Source: Bacteriovoracaceae bacterium
GTDB taxonomy: Bacteria; Bdellovibrionota; Bacteriovoracia; Bacteriovoracales; Bacteriovoracaceae
Length of the DNA stretch: 45,122 nt
Assembly: GCA_947461175.1 (NCBI GenBank)
Contig: CANHIY010000008.1
Coordinates: 1-45,122, forward strand
Direction of reading: 5' to 3'
Below are positions 9,216 through 17,967 of this stretch, one piece after another; the stretch's first letter is position 1, and every line of letters starts with the position of its first letter. The translations under genes were made by a program, and so were the position numbers. The notes under the pieces were generated by a model. The model was given only the letters and a program-made list of their open reading frames with translations. It searched no databases and was not told the DNA's origin.

Positions 9216-10481
9216 ATGAAATATAGAAACTATGACCCAAGGGTCAAGCAGATGGTTATTCGTTCAAGAAACCCAAACTTATTTCCTGATTTAAATATTC
9301 CAAGAACGACAGCTCTATATTGGATAAATCACAGTAAGGATATGGTTGAATATGATTCAGCTTGTTTCTCAAATGAGGAGATCACTGGTTTAAAAAAAGA
9401 TAACTTCAATTTGAAAGCAAAGAACTTGTTGCTCAAGGAGCTTATTGGCGAGAGCTTTAGTTTTGAAATTAAGAATTCGTTGAAGGGGAGAGAAAGACGG
9501 CAGAAAATTATTGAAATAGTCGAAAGCTTCAAGGATGTACTCAAATTAAAAGAAGCTCTTGATGCTTTTGGAATCAGTTTTTCTACTTATTATCGTTATC
9601 GCTCTGAGATTTTAGGTTGTAATTTGAAATCAAAAATTTGTGATTCAAGTTATGGTAGATCTCTGTCCCATGAAAATCAGAAAAAGATGATTGAAATGGC
9701 ACAGGATAAAAGGTTTGCTCATTTTTCAACTAGAAGTCTTGCCTATTTTGCTCAAAAGGAGGGGATATTAAGTTGTGGGGCAGATTCTTGGTATAAGTAC
9801 TTAAGAGTAAATCAAATTGAGAGACCTAGAATTAAAAAGATCAAGCAGAAAAAATATGGAGTTGGAATTCGGGCGAGCAGGCCTTATGAATTGTGCCATA
9901 TTGATGTTACGCAGGTTAAAACAAGTAATTTTAAAAAAGTCTATCTTCAGTTAGTAGTTGATAATTTTTCAAAATCAATTCTATCCTTCAAGGTTGGTGA
10001 GTTTAAAAATTTAAAACTTTCAATTCGTAGCCTGAATTCTTTAGATATGACTCAGTTTTATAAGGATAAGTATTTAATGTCTGATAGAGGAGGTGAAAAT
10101 GTTAATGTTAAGTTTCAAAAATTATTAATTGGAAAAGGGATAACACATTTATTGGTAAAATCAGAAATATCCTTTTCAAACTCAATTGTTGAAGCCGTAT
10201 TTAGACAGATGAAAAGAGTTGAAGAGATAAGGAATCCACGTTCGATAAATAGTTTTAGGATTGCTGTGAGAAATTATGTTGAACAACACAATAATCTCAT
10301 TCCACACTCTTCACTTAAAGGTGCCACACCTTTTGAAGTTCTCACCTCAAAACCCAAATATGACTATCGGGTTCAATGCTTAAAATTGAGGACCAATGAA
10401 ATACTGAACCAGTCTAAGGTTAAAAGGCAATGTCGTAAATGTTCGTTTAGGATGAAAAGAGTTTTACTTCAAACATCTTAA
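9216..10481 (+). mobile_element. DDE (rve-type) transposase with N-terminal HTH
   Basis: Catalytic-type D (CHIDVTQVK), D (MSDRGGEN), E (NSIVEAVFRQMKR) plus YVEQHNNLIPHSSLKGATPFE tail; terminal inverted repeats not found. Confidence 0.85.
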
Positions 10482-10512
10482 GTGCCAAAAAATATTCGGC
10501 TCTTTACGTCGC

Positions 10513-10528
10513 GTACACATTTGTGTAC
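10513..10528. promoter_or_regulatory. Inverted repeat GTACACA-TT-TGTGTAC upstream of the antitoxin; adjoins TGTACA hexamer (10524-10529)
   Basis: Perfect 7-bp arms; YefM operators in E. coli carry TGTACA core palindromes. Confidence 0.6.
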
Positions 10529-10552
10529 ACTATATTGAACGAGGAGATTTCT

Positions 10553-10861
10553 ATGTCAGATAAGACAACAACAAGAAATTTTAGAGAGAACTTAAAATAT
10601 TTTTTTGATCTAGCAAGTAAAAATCCTATTGCTGTAAATCGTGGGGCGGAAAGATTTATAATCATGAGTGAGGATGAATTTTTAAAAATGAAAGAAGAAG
10701 TAATGAATCTTCAAAAGAGTCTTATTTCAAATTTGCAACACCAAAACAATCAAACTGCACTTAGAGTTGATCCAAGTATTAATGAAGAAGACGACGAACT
10801 TTTAAAAGAGTACACTGAAAAATATAAAAAATTAAAAGGCAAGAAAGCTAAGGTTAGTTAA
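10553..10861 (+). CDS. Phd/YefM-family antitoxin
   Basis: TTTRNFRENLKYFFDLASKNPIAVNRGAERFIIMSEDEFLKMKEEV; GAGGAG RBS upstream of ATG 10553. Confidence 0.75.
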   Translation: MSDKTTTRNFRENLKYFFDLASKNPIAVNRGAERFIIMSEDEFLKMKEEVMNLQKSLISNLQHQNNQTALRVDPSINEEDDELLKEYTEKYKKLKGKKAKVS

Positions 10862-11085
10862 TGGCAAGTATTCTCGTTCCTTCATTAAATTATCAGAATG
10901 ATCAACGAAAGGTCATGGACGATATTATTGAATATGCTTTGAAGTCTAAGGAAGATGCTGAACCTTTGCTTAAGTTCTTCAGAAGAGAAGAAAAGGACCT
11001 TCAGAAAAGAATAATCAGTGGTCCTTTAAATGCTGGAATTGATTTCCCTTGGCCAGTTAAAAAAGCTGTAAGTTTTTCTGGCTAA
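10861..11085 (+). CDS. Unknown 74-aa protein coupled to the antitoxin (TAATG overlap), candidate toxin or truncated gene
   Basis: Start overlaps the antitoxin stop; same frame resumes after the TAA and runs to 11232. Confidence 0.5.
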   Translation: MASILVPSLNYQNDQRKVMDDIIEYALKSKEDAEPLLKFFRREEKDLQKRIISGPLNAGIDFPWPVKKAVSFSG

Positions 11086-11330
11086 TATATAATCCTTTAC
11101 ACAAATATTCCTGTTGATCCAGCAACAAATTCTGAAGTCACAAGAGTTAATCTAGATTCGATTATGCCGGCAGCTTCTGGTAAATATAATGGGATGGTAA
11201 AGATGCAATTGCCATCTTATGAAATCGAATAAACGTCTCTCTTCACCTCTGTATTTTTCTATTTTTGGCAATATTATCGCCTAATTTGTTAGAATCATTC
11301 TGGTTCTGTTGCTTCCACCAAATTTCTTCT

Positions 11331-11359
11331 AAAAAAGCCGGATATCATCCGGCTTTTTT
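11331..11359. terminator. Rho-independent terminator, likely bidirectional
   Basis: AAAAAAGCCGGAT-ATC-ATCCGGCTTTTTT, perfect 13-bp stem with A/T tracts on both sides. Confidence 0.9.
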
Positions 11360-11614
11360 ATGTCCATCAGTCAACATCATGAAATTAATAATCAATCACT
11401 TATCAATGAGTGCATGAATTCCTTACTCTAAACCAAGATCAAAAGTCTCTGGAAATCTCTCCGGTTGGCATTTTGTGGCTCTCCGTTTGGCTGCCGATGT
11501 CGTGCCATTTTTAAATGTCATGTCGGGCAAAAAATATCGTGCTGATTTTGGAGTTAACCGTATTGAATTGTTCAAAGAGCGTCCGCTGGCACTTAACAAA
11601 AAAAGGAGTCTGCC

Positions 11615-12079
11615 ATGACTACGCTCTCCAACATGGAACGAATGAATTTATCCAACTCAAAGGCTCTAAGAAGGGCACGAGAACAGCTCAACATCACCAA
11701 TGTTAAGCTGGCAAGAAGACTAGAGGTCTCCGCGAAGACAATTGACCGCCTTGAAAACGCTGAGGCCCCCTTAAACCAAGCCAAAATCAACGAAGTAATG
11801 TCAGCTCTTGGGATAAGCATTGAAGAATTCCTGAAGGCTAAGAGAGGACGAAGTCTTTTCCATTTAAAGAAACGGGAAAAGCTTGTTGTCCAAAATTCTC
11901 AAAGACGTAGTTACCAGAAGCACATAACAAAAGAAGTGCAAGTTTTACGATCTATGTGGAAATTAAAGGGCATCAGCCAAGATCAGGATCGCATCCGGCA
12001 TATTGTTTCCAGCCCTGGGCTTGAGATGGGAGAATTTCGCCGTCTCATGGGGGCCTTAAGTAATTTCGGAGGGCCGTAA
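11615..12079 (+). CDS. XRE-family helix-turn-helix regulator
   Basis: LRRAREQLNITNVKLARRLEVSAKTIDRLENAEAPLNQAKINEVMSALGISIEEFL. Confidence 0.8.
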   Translation: MTTLSNMERMNLSNSKALRRAREQLNITNVKLARRLEVSAKTIDRLENAEAPLNQAKINEVMSALGISIEEFLKAKRGRSLFHLKKREKLVVQNSQRRSYQKHITKEVQVLRSMWKLKGISQDQDRIRHIVSSPGLEMGEFRRLMGALSNFGGP

Positions 12080-12323
12080 ATTATTGTGAATGAACTATTA
12101 AAAATATGATGGTTAAAACCATTAGTTTTCAAGTACTCAGTTATAGACGGTGACATCAATGTCTGAAGCTAAAGTTTCAACACATGGCCGACATCTTTCT
12201 TTATCCTCATTCAATGCTTTAAGGTAAAAACTTTCCTCACAAACGATATATTTTTTTGGCACTTTTGGTTTAGGCGAATAATTTTAATCATCTAGTAAAT
12301 TTGAACAAGTCACAGTTTTTTGC

Positions 12324-12812
12324 ATGTTCTGGGGGATGTGTGTTGCCCGCGACCCACAAAGTTTCGACCTTCATCATTTGATTCGAGAAAATTACCGACA
12401 AGTTTCTTTTAATAAAGAAATTCGAGGCACACACCTGCCTTTTCATCTTGAACGGGAATTTAAGAAGTATCTTACTTACGGAAACCTTGATTTCGGTATG
12501 GCGAGGTTTCACTGCTCTTTATGCCAAAAAGATAAGCTGGTAGCTTTTAGCTGCAAAGGGAGAAAACTTCGTCCAAGTTGCACGGGTAGAAGAATGTCGA
12601 ATACCGCCAAGCATTTAATTGAAGAAGTCATACCAGAAGTGCCGACAAGGCAATGGGTTTTGAGTATGCCCTACGCATACCGATTTTTGACTTCCAGAAA
12701 TCCTGATTTTTTAAGAAAGGCCTTGGCGATTTTTCAGCGGACATTTAGTCGTCATTATGAATACAAGGCCAGAATTCACAATCTCAAAAATCCAAAAGCG
12801 GGGGCTTCCTAG
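12324..12812 (+). pseudogene. Truncated IS91/ISCR-like transposase (zinc-binding N-terminus only)
   Basis: FHCSLCQKDKLVAFSCKGRKLRPSCTGRRM and VPTRQWVLSMPYAYRFL; stops at IHNLKNPKAGAS, before the expected catalytic region. Confidence 0.75.
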
Positions 12813-13123
12813 ATCTAGGGTTCAGAATATAGGGCTAATCCAGCCTATCCTTTAATTTTTTTTCCTTCTTAAAATCAAGGAAAGTCGCTTTCCAATCTTG
12901 GAGATCAATTCGTTGGAGGAGCCTCGAATACACACTCTTTCCTTTTGAAGAAAACTAACAATACGGAATTAAATTACTCAAAAAAGAGAATAAATTAAAC
13001 ATGTTATACGGTTTATCATTAATTCATAAGTTTTCCCAAAAAGTTGCAAAATAGACGCCCCCTTTATTGGTTAAAGGCCCATAATCGGTGAAAATAATGT
13101 AGGTCTTTATCAAGGAGAAACAA

Positions 13124-13411
13124 ATGAAATTAGTAACGACTTTGATGGCAGTTATGTTTATCTCACTAGCTGCTTGTGATCGAAAAAGTCCCGAGAAGGA
13201 GCTAAATGAACAACGTATGGAAGCTAACAAGGATTATCGAGAAGATGTACAGGAATCAAAAAAGGAATTGAAAAAAGATGAAATCGATACTTCAGAGCAG
13301 CGCATGGAAGACAAAGAAGAATTTAGTGAAGACGTTAATGAAGCTAGTAGAGAAAGAAGCAAAGAAATAAACAAAGCAAAGAAAGACTATGTTGAAGAAG
13401 TTAATGAATAA
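13124..13411 (+). CDS. Small charged lipoprotein with an internal repeat
   Basis: Signal with lipobox SLAAC; EQRMEANKDYREDVQES / EQRMEDKEEFSEDVNEA repeat. Confidence 0.65.
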   Translation: MKLVTTLMAVMFISLAACDRKSPEKELNEQRMEANKDYREDVQESKKELKKDEIDTSEQRMEDKEEFSEDVNEASRERSKEINKAKKDYVEEVNE

Positions 13412-13419
13412 AGAAAAAG

Positions 13420-13445
13420 ATAAGGGGGGGAAATATCCCCCTTAT
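13420..13445. terminator. Terminator-like hairpin between convergent genes
   Basis: ATAAGGGGG-gaaatatc-type loop-CCCCCTTAT, 9-bp stem; no strong T-tract. Confidence 0.5.
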
Positions 13446-13456
13446 AATCTATTCGA

Positions 13457-13993
13457 TTATTCTGGTCTTGAGATAGGATTTAATGCCTTGATTTTATCAA
13501 CAAATCTTGGTGGCATAAGATTTACGACAAAATCAAATGTGCTTTTTTGCATTCCTTCACTGGATACTTTTGACTTCATTTCTTCAAAAGCAGTTCCAAG
13601 CATTTTCGCATCTTCTTCACTGAAAATTTTTCTGGCCACCGAAAATATCCTACTTTCTTCATTTTGAATGTGATGCTCTAATGCGTCCTTAATTTTAATG
13701 GCCGTCGGTTTCCAATCTATATTTGCAGTCTTTTTTACATTTAATGTTTTTAATAAGGTTTCAGCTTCCAAGTGTTCTTTTAATGAATCAATAAGCTCTG
13801 AGTTATCTGGGTTTAAAGCACGAATAGAATTATAAAAGACCGATTCTTCTGCTCTTGAGTGAGGTACTAAAGCTTGTTCAATTTCTTGAACCAAAACTTC
13901 CCTATAATCATCCTCCTTATCCAAAGCAATAAGTTGTTCTAATAATTCCTTTAACTCTTCATGATCCTTTTTTAATTCAGTATAAATATCCAT
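13457..13993 (-). CDS. Hemerythrin HHE domain-containing protein
   Basis: DIYTELKKDHEELKELL..., ALVPHSRAEESVFY, LEHHIQNEESRIF; AGGAGG RBS. Confidence 0.85.
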   Translation of the reverse strand: MDIYTELKKDHEELKELLEQLIALDKEDDYREVLVQEIEQALVPHSRAEESVFYNSIRALNPDNSELIDSLKEHLEAETLLKTLNVKKTANIDWKPTAIKIKDALEHHIQNEESRIFSVARKIFSEEDAKMLGTAFEEMKSKVSSEGMQKSTFDFVVNLMPPRFVDKIKALNPISRPE

Positions 13994-14334
13994 TGTCTTC
14001 CTCCTATTTTAAAAGAACATCATCTCTCAAATTCTTAATAGGAGAATTTAAAGCTAACTAAATTATCAGATCCCCAGATAGTTTGTTTTTATGAGGAGAA
14101 TGGGTTTTAATGTATTAAAAAAGGATGATTATTGGACTCGTAAAAAAACAGAGTTATGATTTTTTTGTGAACAAGTTCTTCTTCATTTGCTCCTACTCCA
14201 TGTAGGATAAGAAGAACGCTCTTTAAGTCCCCGGCCTGCCTTAAATAAGAAGATCCGGTGAATTTCAATCAAGTCGGTTCAATTCTTTTAAAAGTTCGAA
14301 TTTTTGGGACTTGGTCCGGTACTGTCGTGTTGTG

Positions 14335-14401
14335 GTTTTAATAGTTTGAATAGAACCTCCTGAGGTTGGAGGTTTCTAATTCAATTGGGGGGTCAAGAAC
14401 A
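14335..14401. repeat. ~67-bp hairpin-containing direct repeat, copy 1
   Basis: TTTTAATAgTTTGaATAGAaCCTCCTGAGGTTGGAGGTtTCTAaTTCAATTGGGGGG aligns with copy 2. Confidence 0.7.
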
Positions 14402-14443
14402 TGGAGAACTTCATTCTACTTATGGCGGAATTTAAAAGTAATT

Positions 14444-14470
14444 AAAAAAAGACGGTCATGATGACCGTCT
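14444..14470 (-). terminator. Rho-independent terminator of the minus-strand gene ending at 14482
   Basis: Minus strand: AGACGGTCA-TCA-TGACCGTCT followed by T-tract. Confidence 0.8.
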
Positions 14471-14481
14471 CACGTATTTTA

Positions 14482-15330
14482 TTAAACAGTTTGTCCTCTT
14501 TGATATTGTATATCGGCAACAGAAATAAGGGGTTTCCTGAAATTCACTACAGAACCTAAACCTCCACCAAGTATTCCAGCAAGGCCACCAAGCACAACCA
14601 GGAAGAAAAGAGTCCAACCGGTGGACCTTAAGGCAGTTGCAGTTGCTTCTTTTGCATTAGAAACATACTCATCTACCTTGGCCTTCATTTGTGCAATTCT
14701 TGCATCTGCCTCTGTGGGTGTAATACCCGCCTCACGTGCAAGGTAGTTTTTTGCACCTTCAGTATTACCTCTCAAAATTCTTGAACCGATCCCCTCTGCA
14801 ACAACCTGCAATCCAGATCGAAGATTCAAATCTCCAAGAGCATCTTCAGACAAATGACTAATGGTATTTCTAACAGCTGGATAATTTTCCATCTTTTGGG
14901 CACTTAATGCTATAACTCGACCAGTTTTACCCAAGAGGGATCCAACTGCTAGACCTGCTGTTCCTAAGGCGGATACTAGTTGGTAAAGAAAAAAAACCAA
15001 AAAAAGTGATGCAATAACCAATCCTTGAACTGAACCAACTCGTCCCATACGAAATTTTGAAACTCTGGATGCAAAGTAAGAACCAAGAAAAAGAGAAATA
15101 AAAACAGATGCAATAAACCAAATACCACTGAACATACCCACACCCCGCACAGTGGTTTCCTCATCCATGCTAATTCCACCGAAAGCTAAGCCGAGACCGG
15201 TAAGACCAATCATTACGAACATAGTAAGCAAGAGACCGGCAGCAATGGCCCTAAAGCTTATTAGAGCATGAGTATTTCCTTGAAACTCAATAGGATTTAA
15301 ATTTTCAGAATTTATAGAAATATTGGCCAT
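14482..15330 (-). CDS. Multi-TM integral membrane protein
   Basis: Four or more hydrophobic helices with glycine-rich C-terminal TM; AAGGAG RBS. Confidence 0.65.
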   Translation of the reverse strand: MANISINSENLNPIEFQGNTHALISFRAIAAGLLLTMFVMIGLTGLGLAFGGISMDEETTVRGVGMFSGIWFIASVFISLFLGSYFASRVSKFRMGRVGSVQGLVIASLFLVFFLYQLVSALGTAGLAVGSLLGKTGRVIALSAQKMENYPAVRNTISHLSEDALGDLNLRSGLQVVAEGIGSRILRGNTEGAKNYLAREAGITPTEADARIAQMKAKVDEYVSNAKEATATALRSTGWTLFFLVVLGGLAGILGGGLGSVVNFRKPLISVADIQYQRGQTV

Positions 15331-15489
15331 AAAATCTCCTTCTTTAAATTACAGTACCTAAGAAAAAATATTATTGAAGGTTTTTTGGGGGAGCAATACG
15401 CCTTATTTCAATCCTCATCTAAACCGTCTATTGCTATGGAGTAATTTATAATTCAAATTTTTTGGTGACTAAATTACCGTTAGATGAAT

Positions 15490-15526
15490 AATTCAACAGA
15501 GCTTATTAAATTGGCCCTGTTGAATT
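15490..15526. repeat. Inverted repeat AATTCAACAG-N17-CTGTTGAATT between two co-directional genes
   Basis: Perfect 10-bp arms, 37 nt after the upstream minus-strand gene stop. Confidence 0.6.
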
Positions 15527-15562
15527 AATAAAATATTTTTACGATTATTTTACATTAATTTT

Positions 15563-16294
15563 TTAATTCTCTTCTTGTGCTTGTTTTATCCTTTGAGTTT
15601 GGGTCGGTCCTTTTTTTTGAAGAGCCGGATCTCCTACCCATTGGATCTTATTTGTAATTGATTCACCCTGGTCTGCAGTCTGAAATTGATTCCCAAAATT
15701 TAACACTGTTGTATTAGCGGTTTTTTTGCCATTAAGATAATTCATTGTTTCCTTGCCATATGTGACACGGGCGACTTCGTGACCCATTTTGCCAGTCATA
15801 ACCTGATGAGCAAGGTTTAGAGCAAGAATATTCATGCTTTCATTTTCTGCAAAGGATGACATTTCTCCCTTCGTCCTATCTAGAACAATGGATCCGTTAT
15901 ACTGCCAAACATCATCGATCTTTGAAACAGGTGCTCGATAATCTACGACATGTTCAAGTGAGTTTTGATGAAGAAGAGGAAAGCGATGTGAGTAAACCTC
16001 TTTATGCACAACAATTTTTTTAAATGGGGCAATATTTCTCCATATGAGAGAATCAGTTGTTCTCTCTGAAGGCTCGCCGTATTTAGAAATGATTTCTTTT
16101 GCAGCATTCACCGAGCTTTCTGGCCAACCACCAGTTAAGTTTGCTGCTTTTTCAAAAGCTTCCCTATCTCTACTTTCTGTTTGAACCTGATTATTAGAAA
16201 CTTTCTGATTTTCAGTTGGCCTGGACTTCATCATCGAACAACTTGCTAAAGGTAGCACTAGTCCAAAAACTACTCCCAAATTTGTTTTTTTCAT
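15563..16294 (-). CDS. Putative lipoprotein
   Basis: MKKTNLGVVFGLVLPLASC lipobox; start set to MKK rather than the longer ORF. Confidence 0.6.
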   Translation of the reverse strand: MKKTNLGVVFGLVLPLASCSMMKSRPTENQKVSNNQVQTESRDREAFEKAANLTGGWPESSVNAAKEIISKYGEPSERTTDSLIWRNIAPFKKIVVHKEVYSHRFPLLHQNSLEHVVDYRAPVSKIDDVWQYNGSIVLDRTKGEMSSFAENESMNILALNLAHQVMTGKMGHEVARVTYGKETMNYLNGKKTANTTVLNFGNQFQTADQGESITNKIQWVGDPALQKKGPTQTQRIKQAQEEN

Positions 16295-16438
16295 ATTTTT
16301 CCCTCCATAAATTTGTAACCAAATGGTCACTTATTAACGAGGAAGAATAGGCAAGGATGAGGCCAATATTTTAAACGATGTATCCATATGAAAAGAGTAA
16401 ACGATTGTTTTAAATTTGGGCTAAATATCAATAATCAT

Positions 16439-16504
16439 TTTTAATATTTGCATAGACTCTCCTGAGGTTGGAGGTGTCTAGTTCAATTGGGGGGGGTAAT
16501 AACA
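16439..16504. repeat. ~67-bp hairpin-containing direct repeat, copy 2
   Basis: Aligns with 14335-14401; hairpin TAGACtCTCC-TGAGGTT-GGAGgTGTCTA then GTTCAATTGGGGGGGG. Confidence 0.7.
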
Positions 16505-16581
16505 AAAGGCATCAATAGAGCTACCAAAAAAAATGTTTCACAGTATAATGATAACAAACTTTCACATAAAAAGGATTTTAG

Positions 16582-16854
16582 ATGAAATTTGCCATGTTGA
16601 TGTTAGTTTCTTCTTTGTTTCTAGTTAGCTGTTCAAGCCACCGTCCTATTACTGCCACAAGCAATAAGGTTGGTAATGTAAAAGGTGAATCCTGTAGCCG
16701 CAATATTCTTTTCCTTATTCCTTTAACAAACAATGAATCGATTTATCATGCTGCAAAGGATGGAGGTATTACTGAAATCAGCACTGTGGACAGAGAGACT
16801 TTTGTTTCTATTATCTACAATTCTTTCTGTACTGTAGTTCACGGGAATAAATAG
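16582..16854 (+). CDS. TRL-like lipoprotein
   Basis: Lipobox LVSC; GKV..GESCSRNILFLIPLTNNESIYHAAKDGGITEISTVD. Confidence 0.7.
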   Translation: MKFAMLMLVSSLFLVSCSSHRPITATSNKVGNVKGESCSRNILFLIPLTNNESIYHAAKDGGITEISTVDRETFVSIIYNSFCTVVHGNK

Positions 16855-16902
16855 TTTTCAAGAAAGACTAAGGCCTATCTGTCATTAAAGACAAGTCAAT
16901 TC

Positions 16903-16923
16903 TAAGGCAGTATTGCTGCCTTA
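16903..16923 (+). terminator. Hairpin TAAGGCAG-TATTG-CTGCCTTA
   Basis: 8-bp perfect stem, 49 nt after the TRL-like stop; short T-tract only. Confidence 0.45.
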
Positions 16924-17118
16924 ACTTCACATTGTTTGCTAGGAGCATAATTCCATTTTTCTCGTGATTTAATGGTTTTACGGACAGTAAAAATAAAACA
17001 CCCATTCTTTCGAAGGAATGAAATACTGATTGAGCTTAAGTAAGTTAAAGTTAAAAAGCAGATCACTCTTTTTCATCTCGATGCCATGGCCAGCATGGTT
17101 AGATTTCAGCATCTTTTT

Positions 17119-17373
17119 TTATAATTTTATTTTCGGATTTAAATAGAATATTTTGGTGCGTTTATCTGTATGATACGTCAGAAAAATAAAATCTTCAGTA
17201 ATAAGATCCGGATGCTGAACCTTCTTGCAGATAATAGCTTCAGAAATAAGATCTGCCTCATCTTTAGAAGAACAAGAGATAAGATATTTTCTTTCTTTCA
17301 GTACAGGGACCGGAAAGAGGTAGAACCTTCCATCAATACATGTAAGATTCATCTTGCGATCCATAAGAAGCAC
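17119..17373 (-). CDS. Hypothetical protein
   Basis: 84-aa ORF with no competing call; family unknown. Confidence 0.35.
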   Translation of the reverse strand: MLLMDRKMNLTCIDGRFYLFPVPVLKERKYLISCSSKDEADLISEAIICKKVQHPDLITEDFIFLTYHTDKRTKIFYLNPKIKL

Positions 17374-17495
17374 TATCTCTTTTTATAATTTTTAAATGAT
17401 ACTTATTTTCTCCGACAGACACACTTTGACATATAGGTACTCAGTTCCAGTTTCGCAGTCGGTATGGCGATTGATGAGTATTTTGAATTTCAATC

Positions 17496-17885
17496 TTAGC
17501 GATTCCCATTAATAGGTCCGCGTGGTTTAGCACTATGAGAGGGAGTTTTAAACTCAGAGGAACTTCTAGTCGCTCCATGTTCTCTACGAAACATTTTTTT
17601 GATGGATGTATCACTCTGGGCTGTTTGTCGGAAACTATCCGGGATTTTTAAACGATCGGCGCATTTTACACATATCCACTCAGCTTCAGTCGTGGGGTTT
17701 CTGTGATGATAAAGTTCCACGTCGGGGTATACCTGCTGACATTCTTCACAGAAGTTTCTTTGTTCCTGATGGATTACTGCTTCAGTAATCTGCTTCTTCT
17801 TAATGTGCTCACGTTCATTTGCGGCCTTAGGGCTTTGGGTTGGACGAAGGCCAGCTTGGAGTAATTGATCTTTTAAACTTTTCAT
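17496..17885 (-). CDS. Zinc-ribbon protein of unknown function
   Basis: FCEECQQVYP...WICVKCADRLKIP; MKSLKDQLLQAGL N-terminus. Confidence 0.6.
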   Translation of the reverse strand: MKSLKDQLLQAGLRPTQSPKAANEREHIKKKQITEAVIHQEQRNFCEECQQVYPDVELYHHRNPTTEAEWICVKCADRLKIPDSFRQTAQSDTSIKKMFRREHGATRSSSEFKTPSHSAKPRGPINGNR

Positions 17886-17967
17886 AGCTTCATATTAATT
17901 GATTAAGGGTTGTAAATAAAACTAGTTCGTATCTTACCTGAATTTTCATGGAAGTTCCTTAATGATT

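Noticed and set aside
13389-13667. 92-aa plus-strand ORF
   Set aside because: Antisense to the hemerythrin gene, which is well supported
14335-16504. Integron attC interpretation of the paired repeats
   Set aside because: No clear RYYYAAC/GTTRRRY core sites, no integrase in the window, only two copies seen
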